Shown: in pieces, positions 10,370 through 21,612 of the stretch
How the letters are laid out: each line of letters opens with the position of its first letter
How positions within the stretch are numbered: position 1 is the stretch's first letter
Assembly (NCBI GenBank): GCA_907165135.1
Contig: OU015567.1
Span: 4,903,001 to 4,967,000 of the forward strand
Direction of reading: 5' to 3'
Source: Oikopleura dioica
Lineage: Eukaryota > Chordata > Appendicularia > Copelata > Oikopleuridae
DNA length: 64,000 bases
Notes under the pieces: generated by a model
Database searches by the model: none
The model's input: only the letters and a program-made list of their open reading frames with translations
Told to the model about the DNA's origin: nothing
Translations under genes and position numbers: made by a program

Positions 10370-11547
10370 ATGAAAAATTCGCTCTGTGAAGAACAAGACG
10401 ATGACAATTACAATCGTTTAAGCAAAATGAAAATACAGTGTTTGGATTGTCATTGCTTCGGAACAGTGCGCAAAGTTGGTGACAAAGTCTATCTCTTCAC
10501 CGAAGAAATCCTATCCACAAGAAAGATCAATACACAAATGGTCGATTTCGAGGAAGAAAAATCATGGAAGAAAAAAGTGAGCCTGGCGGAGCATGGATAC
10601 TCCACCGACAAGCAAAAGTATACTTACTTAGGACTTGGCTCGCTCTTCTGGATAACAATCATGCTTCTAGGTAGTTTTACTCTATGAATCATAGACTATG
10701 ATCTCAATTTTGCGAGAATCTTAAAAATTTTTTCAGCGAATTTTGCTTCATTGGAGAACTCCAAACAACAAACTACTTTTCTGACATCAACTTGCCATCA
10801 AAGCTACAAAAAGTGCGTTCAACTCGAATCAATGGATATCTGTGGTCATCTGATGAAGCAATGCTTCGCTACACAAGAATTCATCCTTCCGAAGCCGATT
10901 GCCGTCATCAAGCCAGAAGAAAGCGAACTGATCGTTTTCTCTGAAGAAGAAAACAAAGTAAATCTGCGACGCTGCAAGAAGAAAAAGTTTTACGACCAAA
11001 AAGTTTGCTGCCATCTCTGCTCAAAAACATTGATCCTGAAATCAACGAGGACTCATCCAATCACGCCATGTGAATCAGTCTGCTTTCAATTGACCAGATC
11101 TTTTGATTCTGCTGGAGATGTTTGCCCGACTGAGAAATATTGCAAAAGCGGATGTCCTTGTCCATTTTATGAATGCGAAAAGACAAAGGCTATTATAGTC
11201 GGAAGAAAGGAGGAGAAACAAAAGCAGAGCTTCATGAAGGCGATGTCGTCTTAGTCGATTTTTCACCGGATCAGGGGAAAAATAAGAGCATCGTTTTTCC
11301 AGACGATGATATGTTTGCCAACTACGCATTAGGCGCTACCTTTCTCAATGGAGAACACTACTTGGCCGACCGAAAAGGAAATTTGATGCGAGTCATTGAA
11401 AGTGGAAGGAATACTCTGTTAATTGAAAATCGTGTTTATCAGAGGTTTCGAAGTTTAAAAAATAGCCCGGATTTTGCTAATCAGAGCATTATAGTACTGG
11501 CAATTACCACTTTCATTTCGGATCGTCTATTGGAACTCATAAAATAA
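10370..11547 (+). CDS. Type II membrane protein with Cys-rich extracellular region
   Basis: Exons 10370-10670, 10737-11201 and 11255-11547 give about 352 residues. Residues 1-80 are cytosolic (with CLDC), and residues near 84-106 are hydrophobic (LGLGSLFWITIMLL). Then comes a Cys-rich module: CHQSYKKC, DICGHLMKQC, VCCHLC and KSGCPCPFYEC. I recall the GCPCPxYxC motif from appendicularian extracellular proteins but cannot name the family. The last exon encodes FSPDQGKNKSIVFPDD and a propeller-like strand pattern. The second intron (11202-11254) begins GA, not GT. No GT donor restores the frame with plausible spacing. Exons further downstream (11766-12414) may belong to the same gene. Confidence 0.5.
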
Positions 11548-11765
11548 CGATCAGAAATAAGGAAAAGAACACGACTGTTTTTTCGACGATTGTTATCTGG
11601 AAAAGGTCAATAGCAAAGACTCAAATTAAATAATTCTTTACTTATCTTGATCAATATAAGCTCTCCTGAAAATCGGCAAGATAAATGTTTTTATTACGCA
11701 CCTGATTATAATCTAAACAGATTCGAAACCGCACAAGGTTAGTTCAAATTGAATTTTCTCTATGT

Positions 11766-12414
11766 ATGTCATCGCAAGGCTATATCGCGAGCAATCATTT
11801 CAATGCGAAAACTTCTTCGGTCAGTTTTGGCGGAAAATTCTTTCTGATGAGCATCAGGTTGGGTAGGAACTGGATCACATTGTCAAAAGTGGTCGCTCTC
11901 AACTCAATCAGACAAAATGAGGAGCTCGAAAAAGGGTGGCGAAAGGATGAAATCGCTGTGCCGTCAATGTTCCGTGATTTTGACCCCGTGCATGTTATTC
12001 CTTTGGAATGGATTCGAAAGAATTTTGTCGGTATTTTTTCGTTTTTTCTGAAATCCACTCGAGATAGATCTCGGACAACTGATGCTCATTCTCGTTTCGA
12101 GGAGCATAGATTTGTCGAACATGCAGTATTCCCTTTTACTCGAGAAAGAAGGCAAATTTTTGACTCTTGGAAATGAGTGGATCGGATCTCTGGTCAAGTA
12201 CGATCGAGAATCGCGTTGTTTCTCTGGCTTATACGCTCCTCACGACTTCGGTTACTCGAATCCTTTCGGAACTAACAATGATGAATGCGAATATTTCATC
12301 AATGCTTTTTTGAACAACGACCGGATTTACGTACAAAACATTGTCTTTGACACTACTTTTGAAATATATTTTGATTTCGGAAGGGATTTTGAACTTCAGA
12401 CTTTTCCATCATAA
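11766..12414 (+). CDS. Probable additional exons of the preceding gene (propeller-like)
   Basis: Two overlapping open stretches, 11766-12176 and 12082-12414, are in different frames. The second, ending at TAA 12412-12414, encodes SLLLEKEGKFLTLGNEW followed by LVKYDRESRCF, which resembles a Kelch-type blade (hydrophobic strand, G, aromatic-D). A splice near 12030-12110 would join them. I cannot fix exact borders or prove that they continue the 10370 gene. Confidence 0.35.
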
Positions 12415-13164
12415 ATTTTTTTTTCGATTCCGACAAAAGATAAGATCGAGCTTGATTATCAGCAACAAAACACGAGTAATAGAATGCATGTGACCAGCAA
12501 CCCGTATTTTGCTTTCCATGATGATGTCTTTCCCAAATTTGCTAAAAACGCTGTAAGCGGAACTCGTCCATTTCCCCAATCAGCAATGGCTCTAAAAACT
12601 GATTGAGAGCTCAATAGCCAGTGCATGGTAGAGCCTTCTGAAAGCCAGTAGTTTATCTAAACCATATCCATTGGCGATTATTCCTAATTTTCCTTTCAAA
12701 TCTTTCAATGAGTCATTATTCCACATTTCTTCATTTCAACTTGATTTCAACGAAACTAGAAAACTCAATCTTGAAATGAAGGACAGAGTCGCAAACAGAA
12801 TCACAGTGAGAAATTATAAATGACTTGACTTTTTTGTAACTCAAAAAGTTCTAGTTAAATGCGGATTTCTTGGAGACCGGCTATTTTCGGCTATCCAAAA
12901 ATTTAAGAGGTGAATTCTTTATGCTTGAGATTGATCATATTCAAAAATCGAGACTGTGTCTGAGTGTGTTCAGTGTTAAAGTGAAGATTTTTCACTAAAA
13001 TTTCCATTTTTTCGCCTTTTTTCGGAGAAAACTTAAAATTTGATAGCATATTATTAATCCTCATCCTCGATTTAGTATTGTCCTAAATTTTTATATAAAA
13101 CCTATAAGAAAAAGTGATAACGGCAATCGCGGTCAGAAAGCGTTCCGAGCCCCGCGCGCTCCCG
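12415..13164. other. Intergenic DNA with one micro-frame
   Basis: A 40-codon plus frame from ATG 12484 encodes SNPYFAFHDDVFPKFAKN and stops at 12606. It could be an exon, but nothing confirms it. I searched here for earlier exons of glutamate dehydrogenase and found none. Confidence 0.35.
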
Positions 13165-13167
13165 TGA

Positions 13168-13543
13168 AAAACCCTAGCCATAGAATTCATCAAATCGAAA
13201 GATTGCATTTTTTTCCCGGGAAAAGTGGCGAATGCCGGAGGAGTTGTCGGTTCTGGCTTTGAAATGACTCAGAGTTCTCAGCGACTTAACTGGTCAGAGG
13301 TAGAGTCAGATTTGAGTGTCGATCTTGAGAGATTTTTGAAAGGAAGAATTTGATGAAAAACTGAAATCAACGATGACTCACATCTGGAGAACTGTTTCTG
13401 ATACCGCCTCAGATCTTGGTCATCCTGGCGATTATATGGTAAGAAAATAAGTTTACTAGAAAAAAACAATTTTGTAGGTCGGAGCGAATTGTGCTGGATT
13501 CAAGAAGGTAGCCGAAGCTATGATTGCCCAGGGATATTGCTGA
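13168..13543 (+). pseudogene. C-terminal fragment of class I (hexameric) glutamate dehydrogenase
   Basis: Glutamate dehydrogenase interconverts glutamate and 2-oxoglutarate. This stretch matches only the last ~95 residues of the roughly 450-residue bacterial/fungal-type enzyme: FFPGKVANAGGV, SGFEMTQSSQRLNW, a helix with DEKLKSTM, then DLGHPGDYMVGANCAGF and AEAMIAQG before TGA. Three coding pieces (13168-13299, 13343-13438, 13478-13543) are joined by intact GT-AG introns of 43 and 39 nt. An in-frame TGA lies directly upstream (13165-13167). I found no catalytic or nucleotide-binding part in the preceding kilobase. It is therefore a truncated copy or pseudogene that kept its introns, not a retrocopy. 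The alternative is a gene with far-distant upstream exons. Confidence 0.7.
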
Positions 13544-13953
13544 GATAAAAAAATGCTTATCCTCCTTTACTGACGAGTTTTGACTATCTGACTTAGTGGT
13601 TTTATACATTCTTTTCTTATTTGATCAATAAAATATTTGCTAAGATTCATAAGTCTACCGGTCGAGTGGTTTAGATTTTTTATTCATCGTTGGTTCGCTG
13701 CAGTGGACTTTTAAATTAGCCAAGAATGAGTGATCAAGTCGAAGCAAGTCGCTGACGTGTAATAAAGAAGACTGTAGTTCAAAATTTAAATGGGAAACAG
13801 CTTTTGTTGCCAAAAAAGTAGAGAAATATTTTGCTGCGAGGGAATTGAGTGTCTTTGTTGGAAAAATTCGCTTGAAGGAAAATTGATTAAAGAGAGCTAG
13901 AAATTCATCTTAACCGATTCTTTCATCGATAATGAGTCAATGAAGACGGCGAA

Positions 13954-14664
13954 ATGAGGAAAAAATCGAGTGTTAGAGAATCGACGGTGAAGAAATTGAA
14001 TGATTATTTGTTAAAATCGAAGATTGAAGAAATATTCGAAAGCTTACCGGTAAGAATGAACCAACTTTCGACTCGAAAAACGGACCAAAAGAGAGTTTAA
14101 ACACTTAGGGCGAATACCAAAAAGGCCCAATTTCGAGCAACTACTCCTTGATGCTAGAAACCATCCAGCAGGTACCTTATTCAAGTGGAAAGCTCTGTGG
14201 ATTAATAATTCAGTACATCGCTGATCTCAAGAACCAGTGTCTCTTGAATTCAACCGTCAACTCCCGCGCGCCTTCTCCAGTCAATTCTCTTTTTCCTTCT
14301 TGTCAGGGATCAATCTACAATTTGGCCAAGAGCCCGAGAGGCTCTGTTTACGGGCTTTCTCGAATGATGGTTTCGAGAAAACAGTCTGTCGAGAGCAAGT
14401 GCTCTTTGGACACGAGCAGGAGGGATTCAATCAGGAGGGACTCGATAGGAGCCATGCCACTAAATCCAGCGCTTAACTACGAGCGATTTATTTCGGCGAA
14501 AAGGAGATGCTCCTATGTTTCACAACGTAAGCGCTGACGAATTACAAGGCCCTGATTTTTTAGATTCGGACACGGATTCTTTGGATGTAAAAATGTACGG
14601 AAGAAAAATGAGCTACACTGGAAGTATGCGGGCAACGGCTCTAGAATCTAAGTCAATATTCTAA
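13954..14664 (+). CDS. Ser/Arg-rich protein of unknown function (204 aa, 3 exons)
   Basis: Exons 13954-14049, 14109-14526 and 14564-14664, with GT-AG introns of 59 and 37 nt. All phases agree. The N-terminal 60 residues are helical and basic (KKLNDYLLKSKIEEIF). The middle is Ser/Pro-rich with repeated kinase-type sites: SPRGSVYG, SRKQSVESK, and a tandem RRDSIRRDSIG near residue 140. The repeated R-R-x-S motifs would suit PKA-type basophilic kinases. No transmembrane or signal segment is present. An AATAAA lies at 14815. The family is not recognised. Confidence 0.5.
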
Positions 14665-14849
14665 CATCATTTCGAGTTTATAATTTTGATAAGGAAATTG
14701 ATGAAGAGATGCCGTTTTAAAATTATTCTAGAGCGTTTTAAAAGGCACATGCATTTGGAAGACATGTTTTGTAAGAAGATTGAGATTGACTGTTTAATCT
14801 ATTTTATAGAAGAAAAATAAACTTTGATTCTCAACTTGTCAGTACGGAA

Positions 14850-16376
14850 TTTGAAATGGCTCAAATGAAGCACTTTCAACATCGACAAATTTCCTCGCCA
14901 CGCAAATTGCTCGTGCACTAAAATTTTTTCGAATCTTTTTTTTTTGTTGAAAAAATGAACTTACTAGCTTTTTCGAACGAGCGTGATTCCAAAAGAGGGA
15001 TGAAGGGCAAATGTGTACGGATCTGAAAATGATTGATAAGAGAAGAAAATATGATGAACAAGTATACCATTTTCTTGCCAAAAACACCATGGGATCCCAG
15101 TTTCTTTTTGATTGAAATTTTCGAGAATGAAACCACTATCCATTTGGGACGATTCACAGGATCTTGGACCTACGTAGACAAAGGTCTTATTTTCTCCCTT
15201 TTCCTCATGCCAAATTTCCTCACTCCTGACAAACAGTCCGTATTTGTCAATAAAGGTGGCGTTCAGGGTTCGGTAATTTGAGCTCGCGCTAAAACTCAAG
15301 GAAACAAAGCTTGAGACTCACGTTTTTTAATTTGAGTTTTGAGAACTCAGAGATGAGAGCTCGTGTTAAAAATCAATTCTGGCGATCCATGAGCCAATCA
15401 AGGAAGCGCTCGCTTAATTTGAGTTTTGAAAACTCAAATCTCTCAAATCTCCCAAAAACTCAAAACTCTCAAAACTCTCAAATCTTCTCAAAATGATTTC
15501 TCAAGTCACTTTGAGTTCTCAATTTGAGGAAATTTGAGCGTCTAGCCAAAATGAGTTTTAGCTTGAGCTCAAATTACCGAACCCTGGTGGCGTTGAGTTG
15601 AAGAGGTTTGCAGTTTATTGCGCAGTTGCGGAGGACTTTCACAAGCCCGTTTTCGTCAAAAGGATCATTTTCACAGATATGCTTAAAAAATATTATGATT
15701 GTCTTCAGGAAAAAAATATTTTTTACCCTATTGCCAATCCTTGATTCATGAAGATTCTCATCTATAAATAAACAAACTGGTATACCCACTGAAGTAAACT
15801 CCCTCTGGGCAAATATTTTTCGAGAGTTGAAATTCACGATCTTCTCCAAAGCTCTTGCATTGTAAATGTTTGCAATTTGGAGCTCTCCTGATGAAAAATT
15901 GACTTTTGAATTGATCCAGCCAAATGTTCCAGAGAGGAGACTATTTGTTTTTACTTCAAGTTCATCTGATGCAAGTTCAAGCCCACGAGTCGCACAGAAT
16001 TTCTCAGCGTCGTCGTATTTTAAATCCACTAAATAAATTTATTTTTTTATTTAATAAAATGATCCAATGAATTACTTAAAGAAATCGACAAATTTGCGAT
16101 GTAAAGCTTCTTTGATCCATTTTGGTCTATTTTGAAAAATATCGCCGGAAAATTCTCATAGCTAGTTAGGTTCAAGAATTGCAGGGGATAATTATTCACT
16201 GATGGATGTATTGAAGAGTAGGTATTCTCGGTTGGCAGTGGTGGAGCTTCGGTTTCTGTCGATGTCTCATTCCTGGTGGTCGAAAAAGACCTCGAAAGAG
16301 GAAGGACCGTTAGCAAAAGTGAAGTAAGAAATAAAAAGATAAAGATAATCAAATTGTGATAAATCTCCTTGTTCAT
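14850..16376 (-). pseudogene. Gene B1: broken type II membrane lectin-like protein
   Basis: This is a paralogue of the intact genes at 31992-33750 and 35306-36495, with the same five-exon plan. Exons 1 and 2 are 16376-16076 and 16028-15727, and exon 3 starts at 15681. The N-terminus has a cytosolic MNKEIYHN, one transmembrane helix, then a Ser/Thr-rich stalk. Exon 2 encodes a DAEKFC ... LASDELE ... WINSK pattern that recalls a C-type lectin-like fold. Two lesions are seen. A 323-bp hAT-like MITE (15264-15586) with an 8-bp target duplication sits inside exon 3 and brings stops. The 3' splice site of the next intron reads AT where the paralogues have AG. It is therefore probably non-functional. 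Confidence 0.75.
15264..15586. mobile_element. hAT-like MITE with 8-bp target-site duplication
   Basis: The ends CAGGGTTCGGTAATTTGAGC and the exact complement at 15586 form inverted repeats of about 34 bp (one gap region CGCG/AAG). GTGGCGTT flanks both sides (15256-15263 and 15587-15594). CAGGG ends plus an 8-bp duplication are diagnostic of hAT-superfamily elements. The interior is made of short repeats of GAGTTTTGAGAACTC type and has no transposase. Confidence 0.9.
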
Positions 16377-16404
16377 TTTGGAAGAAAACAACGAACAGTT
16401 CCAA

Positions 16405-16410
16405 TTTATA
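16405..16410 (-). promoter_or_regulatory. TATA box of gene B1
   Basis: TATAAA on the minus strand, 29 nt upstream of the B1 start codon. The same position is kept in paralogues B2 and B3. Confidence 0.6.
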
Positions 16411-16550
16411 ACGGGGTGATAATTATACGGTTGAATTGACAGCCAGCCTTCAATTTTAATTCAGTCAAGATATTATAATTGTCATAAAAGCAGTTTATCT
16501 CTTATGAAAAATGCGAATAATGGAATACGAAAATGAAATGAAAAATAAAA

Positions 16551-17210
16551 TTACAGTCTAACAGGTTTCTTCGTCTTTCGAATGTTGTTTGGAGTTTTTC
16601 CTTTGTTTGGCTTCTTCGACGGCTTTTTCTGCTTTTTCGTCTTCTTGGTCGTTTGCGCAGCAAAGAGATCTTCGAGTTCTTCGTCGCCCAAGGCTTCGCC
16701 ACTTGTTTTCTTAATATTTTCTTCGACGAGTGATTTTCGGAGACTTTCTGGCAGCAGACTGCAGGAATTCTTGTTGTTGTCAGGAATTTGAGCTGGAGTC
16801 GTAAACGCTTTTGTGAGCTTCTCTCTGCCAAGAGCAGTGGATGCAAGATGAACCAAGCGATGTGGGAAAAGTCGGGGATTTCGAACGAGGATATTCAGGT
16901 GCCATTGAAGAGTGCGGAGAAACTCGGGTTCTTTTGGGCAGTAAACATGGCTCGTAGGTGGCGAATCATCTTTTTCCCAAAATGAAGTTTTCTTGTTGAT
17001 CTTCTCAACATCAAAGGACCAAGCCGTCGGACCACGAAGAAACGTATCTGAGCAGTCGCTTGGCAATTTGATGCAACATCCGCAGGAGTATTCCCAAAAG
17101 ACGCCGGGTATCGACTTGAAGTCTTGAGTTTTGATGTAGAAGAACCACTCTTTTGAAGGATCATCCACTTCTGGCTCGACGACTAGTTTGTAAAAATTTG
17201 TTTTTGGCAT
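16551..17210 (-). CDS. Gene A1: basic single-exon protein of unknown function (219 aa)
   Basis: One uninterrupted exon, with MPKTNFYKLVVEPEVDDPSK at the start. The first ~130 residues look globular with conserved aromatic residues and Cys (WEYSCGCCIKLPSDCSD, VYCPKEPEFLRTLQWHLN). The last ~35 residues are very Lys-rich (KKTKKQKKPSKKPNKGK), suggesting nuclear or nucleic-acid association. No signal peptide. A second copy, 214 residues and near-identical in the globular part, lies in inverted orientation at 34483-35127. The selective conservation of the frame in both argues for function. Family unknown to me. Confidence 0.7.
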   Translation of the reverse strand: MPKTNFYKLVVEPEVDDPSKEWFFYIKTQDFKSIPGVFWEYSCGCCIKLPSDCSDTFLRGPTAWSFDVEKINKKTSFWEKDDSPPTSHVYCPKEPEFLRTLQWHLNILVRNPRLFPHRLVHLASTALGREKLTKAFTTPAQIPDNNKNSCSLLPESLRKSLVEENIKKTSGEALGDEELEDLFAAQTTKKTKKQKKPSKKPNKGKTPNNIRKTKKPVRL

Positions 17211-17246
17211 TTTTCTGACTTATGTGAAATTTGAAATTTTCACTCG

Positions 17247-17252
17247 TTTATA
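17247..17252 (-). promoter_or_regulatory. TATA box of gene A1
   Basis: GTATAAAC on the minus strand, about 37 nt upstream of the ATG. It is identical in the second copy at 34449-34454, implying a 5' leader of only a few bases. Confidence 0.6.
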
Positions 17253-17462
17253 CGGTATCTTCACAGGAAGTTTATAGATGGCGCTAGAGAAGAGCACTGA
17301 TTCAAAAAGATAAGATAAGATAAGCAGCTGAAAAAGGCAGAACGCTGGCAGACAAGGCTGAAACAGCTGTAGAAAATTTCAATTTGTCGGCAAATTTAAA
17401 GAGCTTTGAAGTATAAAATTGATAATTTCTCCGGAAATCTTTCAAAAAAAAACAATTTCAAT

Positions 17463-19436
17463 TCATAAATGTCTTGTTTTATTGAAACCAGGACAGTTTG
17501 TATAATTTGCCCAATTTACAAAATCTTCATCGTCAAAATCAAAATACACAGCGCCATAAGTTGCAGTTATCAGATTTACCATTAGGATTCCCATAATATT
17601 CGCCATCGCGCCCGATTTGATCATGTCCGTCACTTTCAAACGCCCTGAACTAAAAGCAATCGCATTTGTCGGCGTCGAAGCTAAAGAATTTCAATCTCAA
17701 AGCGTTTGAAAAGGCCAAACCTGGGAGCATAAAAGACAAGGAACAAGCCAATGTCGCGGGCATCAACAAACTCAACGGATGCAAGCACAACTCCTTCGCC
17801 AACGCTCCCAAAATCGGAACAAATAATGACGCCGCCGCCGTGTTTGAGCAAATTTCCGTGAAGAGAGCTGCAACTATCGTAGCCACAAAGACAATCGCCC
17901 ACTTTTCCAAGCCGCCAACAAGATTAGCAAGAATTTTTGCCACCCAAGTCGAAAAACCAGAAGCATCAGCTCCGTCGGCCATCGCGAATCCCGCCCCGAT
18001 GAGAAGGAGAATATCCCAGGGCATTTTTTCATTGAAGCGTTTCCATGAATGAATCGCTCTAGAAACCCGTCATTCTCCCGAATCTCCCAGTTCTTACCTA
18101 GCAGGGGGTCCTTCTTGCGGACATTTCCAAAAGCCACTTTTTTCCGCCGGAATCAGAAAAAGCAAAACGCCAAAAAAGACAGCAGGAACTCCATCTGATA
18201 TGAAACCAGGCTCGGGGAACAAAACTGTCCAGCCATTCATGAAACCAGGCTCGCGGAAGAACCACATGATTATCACAATTACAAAAGTTATCAAGACGAG
18301 GATTTCTTCCGGAGAGATTTTTCCGAGTTGTTCGTATTTTCTCGCGATCATTTCACTTATTAAAAGATTTTTTATACAGGTTCCCGAGCCCAATTAAAAT
18401 AACTGTACCTTACTGCTTGTTCCTCTTCTTTATTCGACTCACATCTGAAGCCAAAAAAGAAAACATTCAAATAAATTATCATCACGAAAAGAAAGCAAAT
18501 CGAATTGACGATCCCGAAGCCCATCCATTCCGTGTAGCTAAGAGAAATCGGCGAATCAGGAAATTGATCTGCCCAGTAGTCGCTCAGAACCAAATTTGAA
18601 TTCGTCCCAGTAAGTGAAGCAGACCCACCAACAGTGCAAGAGTACGGAATCGTCAGTAAAATTGCTTTTCCGAAATTTTTCAGATTCAAGCTTGACTTTG
18701 TTTGTTTTTCTTCGAAATCTATTGTATCGAAATCAGTTTCTTTGTCGGCTTCATCGAAATCGTCATATGATTCGTTGTCGATCCCAGTTTTCTGCTTGTC
18801 ATCTTGGACTTTCTTTAACTCTTCAATGACTGCAATTCCGATCGGAATCGTCATAGCACTCGCTGCCGCATTCGCAATGAATATTGACAAGAACCAACCG
18901 ATAAGGATGAAACCTAACAGAAGTCGTCGAGGGCTTGACCCAACTGTTTTCAGTGTCAAAAGCGCCATCCGCCTAAAAATGATAGAAAAATGACTACAAA
19001 AATCGTGATACCGATGGAGTTCAGAAGTTTCGATAGAAATTGCGACCATCAGGCTTCCAAAAAGCAGAAAATTTGTGTTTTTCATATAATTGATCGAGAC
19101 ACTGCCTGCTGATCTTATTCCCAAAAGAGGGTAGAAAACATAGGGCAAGACCGCTGTTACAGGAAGGGGAAGACATTCAGTTATCCAAAAAATTGCCATC
19201 ACAATAAGCGAGTAGCCAAATCTCGCGACATTTTTTGAACTGTAAACGGCCCCGGATCCGTCGGTCGTGGGGATGTCATCTTCTCCGTCGATGACGATTA
19301 GGGGAAGGAAAAGAAGAGGAACTAGAAATAAAGAAGCCTTCCTAGAATGATCAGTACCTAGAAAAGTAATAAGCGAGTCCTTAAATTTCCAAATCTCTGC
19401 ATTAAAAAATCTTCGAAAGCAATCTTTTGCTCCCAT
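17463..19436 (-). CDS. SLC13-family sodium/anion cotransporter, copy 1 (588 aa, 6 exons)
   Basis: SLC13 proteins move sulfate or di/tricarboxylates into the cell with Na+. Exons: 19436-19358, 19321-19012, 18972-18409, 18355-18098, 18058-17721, 17680-17463. All introns are GT-AG, 36-51 nt. Diagnostic features are WITECLPLPVTAVLPYVFYP near residue 66, NAAASAMTIPIG and the hairpin GGSASLTGTNSNLVLS in the first half, SNTAAASLFVPILG and STPTNAIAFSSG in the second, and about 11-12 hydrophobic segments. The length is typical of the family. Its exon plan matches that of copy 2, which lies 200 bp upstream on the same strand, so they are tandem duplicates. One first-half signature reads ANAAAS where SNTAAA is usual (copy 2 has SNTAAA). 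The substrate cannot be told. Confidence 0.93.
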
Positions 19437-19637
19437 TTTACTCTGGCAGTCGTCTGTTAATCTGTAAATATACTTCTTTTTGGTAAATCTCGGTAACGAT
19501 AATCTCATAACTATTTGTTGACTAAAGGTAAACTTCCTCAATGACCACTTTTGAAGTGAGTTCGAGTCGAACTGTTCGAGATTATTCTTTCAAAATGGCT
19601 GAAAATCGGATTTTTTTCTTCGTTTTAGTTATATTTA

Positions 19638-21612
19638 TTAAATTCTAGTTTTATTATAGCCAGGACAGGAAGTGAAATTAGCCCAGTTGACAAAATCTTC
19701 ATCGTTGAAGTCGAAATATGCAGCGCCATAACTGGCAGTGATCAAATTAACAATGAGGATTCCGATGATATTCGCCATTGCGCCCGATTTGATCATGTCC
19801 GTGACCTTCAACCGACCGGATCCGAAAGCGATTGCATTTGGCGGCGTCGCGGCTGAAAAAATAAGCTTGGGAGACCCTTAATACAACCAAACCTGGAAGC
19901 ATAAAGGACAAGGAACAGGCCAAAACAGCAGGCATCAGCAAGCTTAGCGGATGCAAGCATAACTCCTTCGCAAGAGCTCCTAAGATTGGAATAAACAACG
20001 AAGCCGCGGCCGTGTTTGAGCAAATTTCAGTGAAGAGTGCCGCGACAATTGTGACAACCAGGACAATCGCCCACTTCTCCAGGTCGCCAACGAGATCGGC
20101 CAGGATCTTCGCGACCCAAGTTGAGAAGCCAGAAGCGTCAGATCCGTCGGCCATGGCAAAGCCGGCGCCGATGAGGAGGAGAATTCCCCAGTGCATTTTT
20201 TCATTGAGGCTTTTCCACGAATGAATCGCTCTAGAAATCAATAAAAAGGAACAATGAAGCCCAATGAAGCTCACCTAGCAGGTGGGCCTTCTTGAGGACA
20301 TTTCCAAAAGCCGCTCTTTTCCGCTGGAAACAGAAACAGTAGGACCCCGAAAAAGACGGCAGGAACACCATCGGAAATGAAGCTGGGTTCGGGGAACAAA
20401 ACCGTCCAGCCATTCATGAATCCTGGCGATCGAAAGAACCACATGATCACCAAAGTAATGAACGTTATCAAGACGATGAGCTCTTCCATTGAAATTTTTC
20501 CCAGTTCTTTGTATTTTCTCTCGATCATTTTACTAGAAAAGGAAAAAGAAAAAATCTGGAAAAAATGTTTACCTGACGGCTATTTCCTCTTCCTTGTTGC
20601 TGTCGCATCTGATTCCGATGAAGAAAACGTTGAGATAGACAATCATGACGATGAGGATGCAGATGGAATTGACAATGCCAAAGCCCATCCACTCAGTATA
20701 GCTCAATGAAATTGGCGAATCGGGGTATTGCTCAGCCCAGTACTCGTTCAACACCAGATTCGGGGCCGTCCCGGTGAGAGTAGAAGTACCCCCGACAGAG
20801 CAGGCATAAGGAATGGCGAGAAGAATTGCTTTTCCGATATTTTCCGCTTTTGACGATTTTTTCGATCGTTTTGGCTTTACTTCGATTCTGTCAAAATCTG
20901 TTTCTTCGACTACTTCAATTTCATTTTTATCTGCTTCTTCGAACGATGCGTTTTCAATTCCTTTTTGGGCGTCTTCTTCAGTTTTTTTCAGCTCATCAAT
21001 GACTGCGATTGCGATGGGAATCGTCATCGCCGCTGCGGCTGTATTTGAAATCCACATTGAAAGAAACCAACCGATCAGCATGAAGCCCAAAAGAAGCCGT
21101 CTTGGACTTGAGCCGACAATTTTCAGCGTCAAAAGCGCCAAACGCCTGAAAAATTTTTTGATGAAACTTTCTCTAGAAACATTTTACCGATGAAGTTCAG
21201 AAGTTTCGATTGAAATCGCGACCATAAGGCCGCCGAAAAGGAGAAAATTCGTGTTTTTCATGTAGTTGATCGAAACGCTTCCAGCTGATCGGAGGCCGAG
21301 AAGAGGATAGAGAACATAAGGCAGAACCGCTGTCACGGGAAGAGGAAGACATTCCGTGATCCAGTAAATTCCCATGACAATTAAGGTGTAGCCAAAGCGC
21401 GCGACTTTTTTCGAACTATAAACGACGCCGGATCCATCGGTCGTGGGGATGTCATCTTCTCCGTCGATGACGATCAGGGGGAGGAAAAGAAGAGGGACTA
21501 AATATGATAAGGCTTACTGAGGGTTAACTGTACCTAGGACAGTGATAAGCGAGTCCTTAAATTTCCAAATCTCTGCATTAAAAAATCTTCGGAAGCAACT
21601 TTTTACGCCCAT
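19638..21612 (-). CDS. SLC13-family sodium/anion cotransporter, copy 2 (590 aa, 6 exons)
   Basis: Exons: 21612-21534, 21497-21188, 21145-20573, 20532-20275, 20230-19893, 19852-19638, with GT-AG introns of 36-45 nt. Total 1,773 nt, in frame. The ATG at 21612 is fixed by an in-frame TAA six bases upstream. Both Na+/substrate signatures are intact: SNTAAAAMTIPIA and GGTSTLTGTAPNLVL in the first half, SNTAAASLFIPILG and ATPPNAIAFGSG in the second. A long acidic cytosolic loop between the halves differs most from copy 1. Expected at the plasma membrane. Function differs from copy 1 if the ANAAAS/SNTAAA change matters. Confidence 0.95.

Noticed and set aside
13790..13900. 36-codon frame MGNSFCCQKSREIFCCEG with myristoylation-like start
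   Set aside because: Too short, no splice partner and no conservation evidence. It could be chance, though the CC-rich head is suggestive.
17836..21145. SLC13 copies 1 and 2 as one fused gene
   Set aside because: Each has its own start, identical six-exon plan, stop and poly(A) signal, with 200 bp between them.
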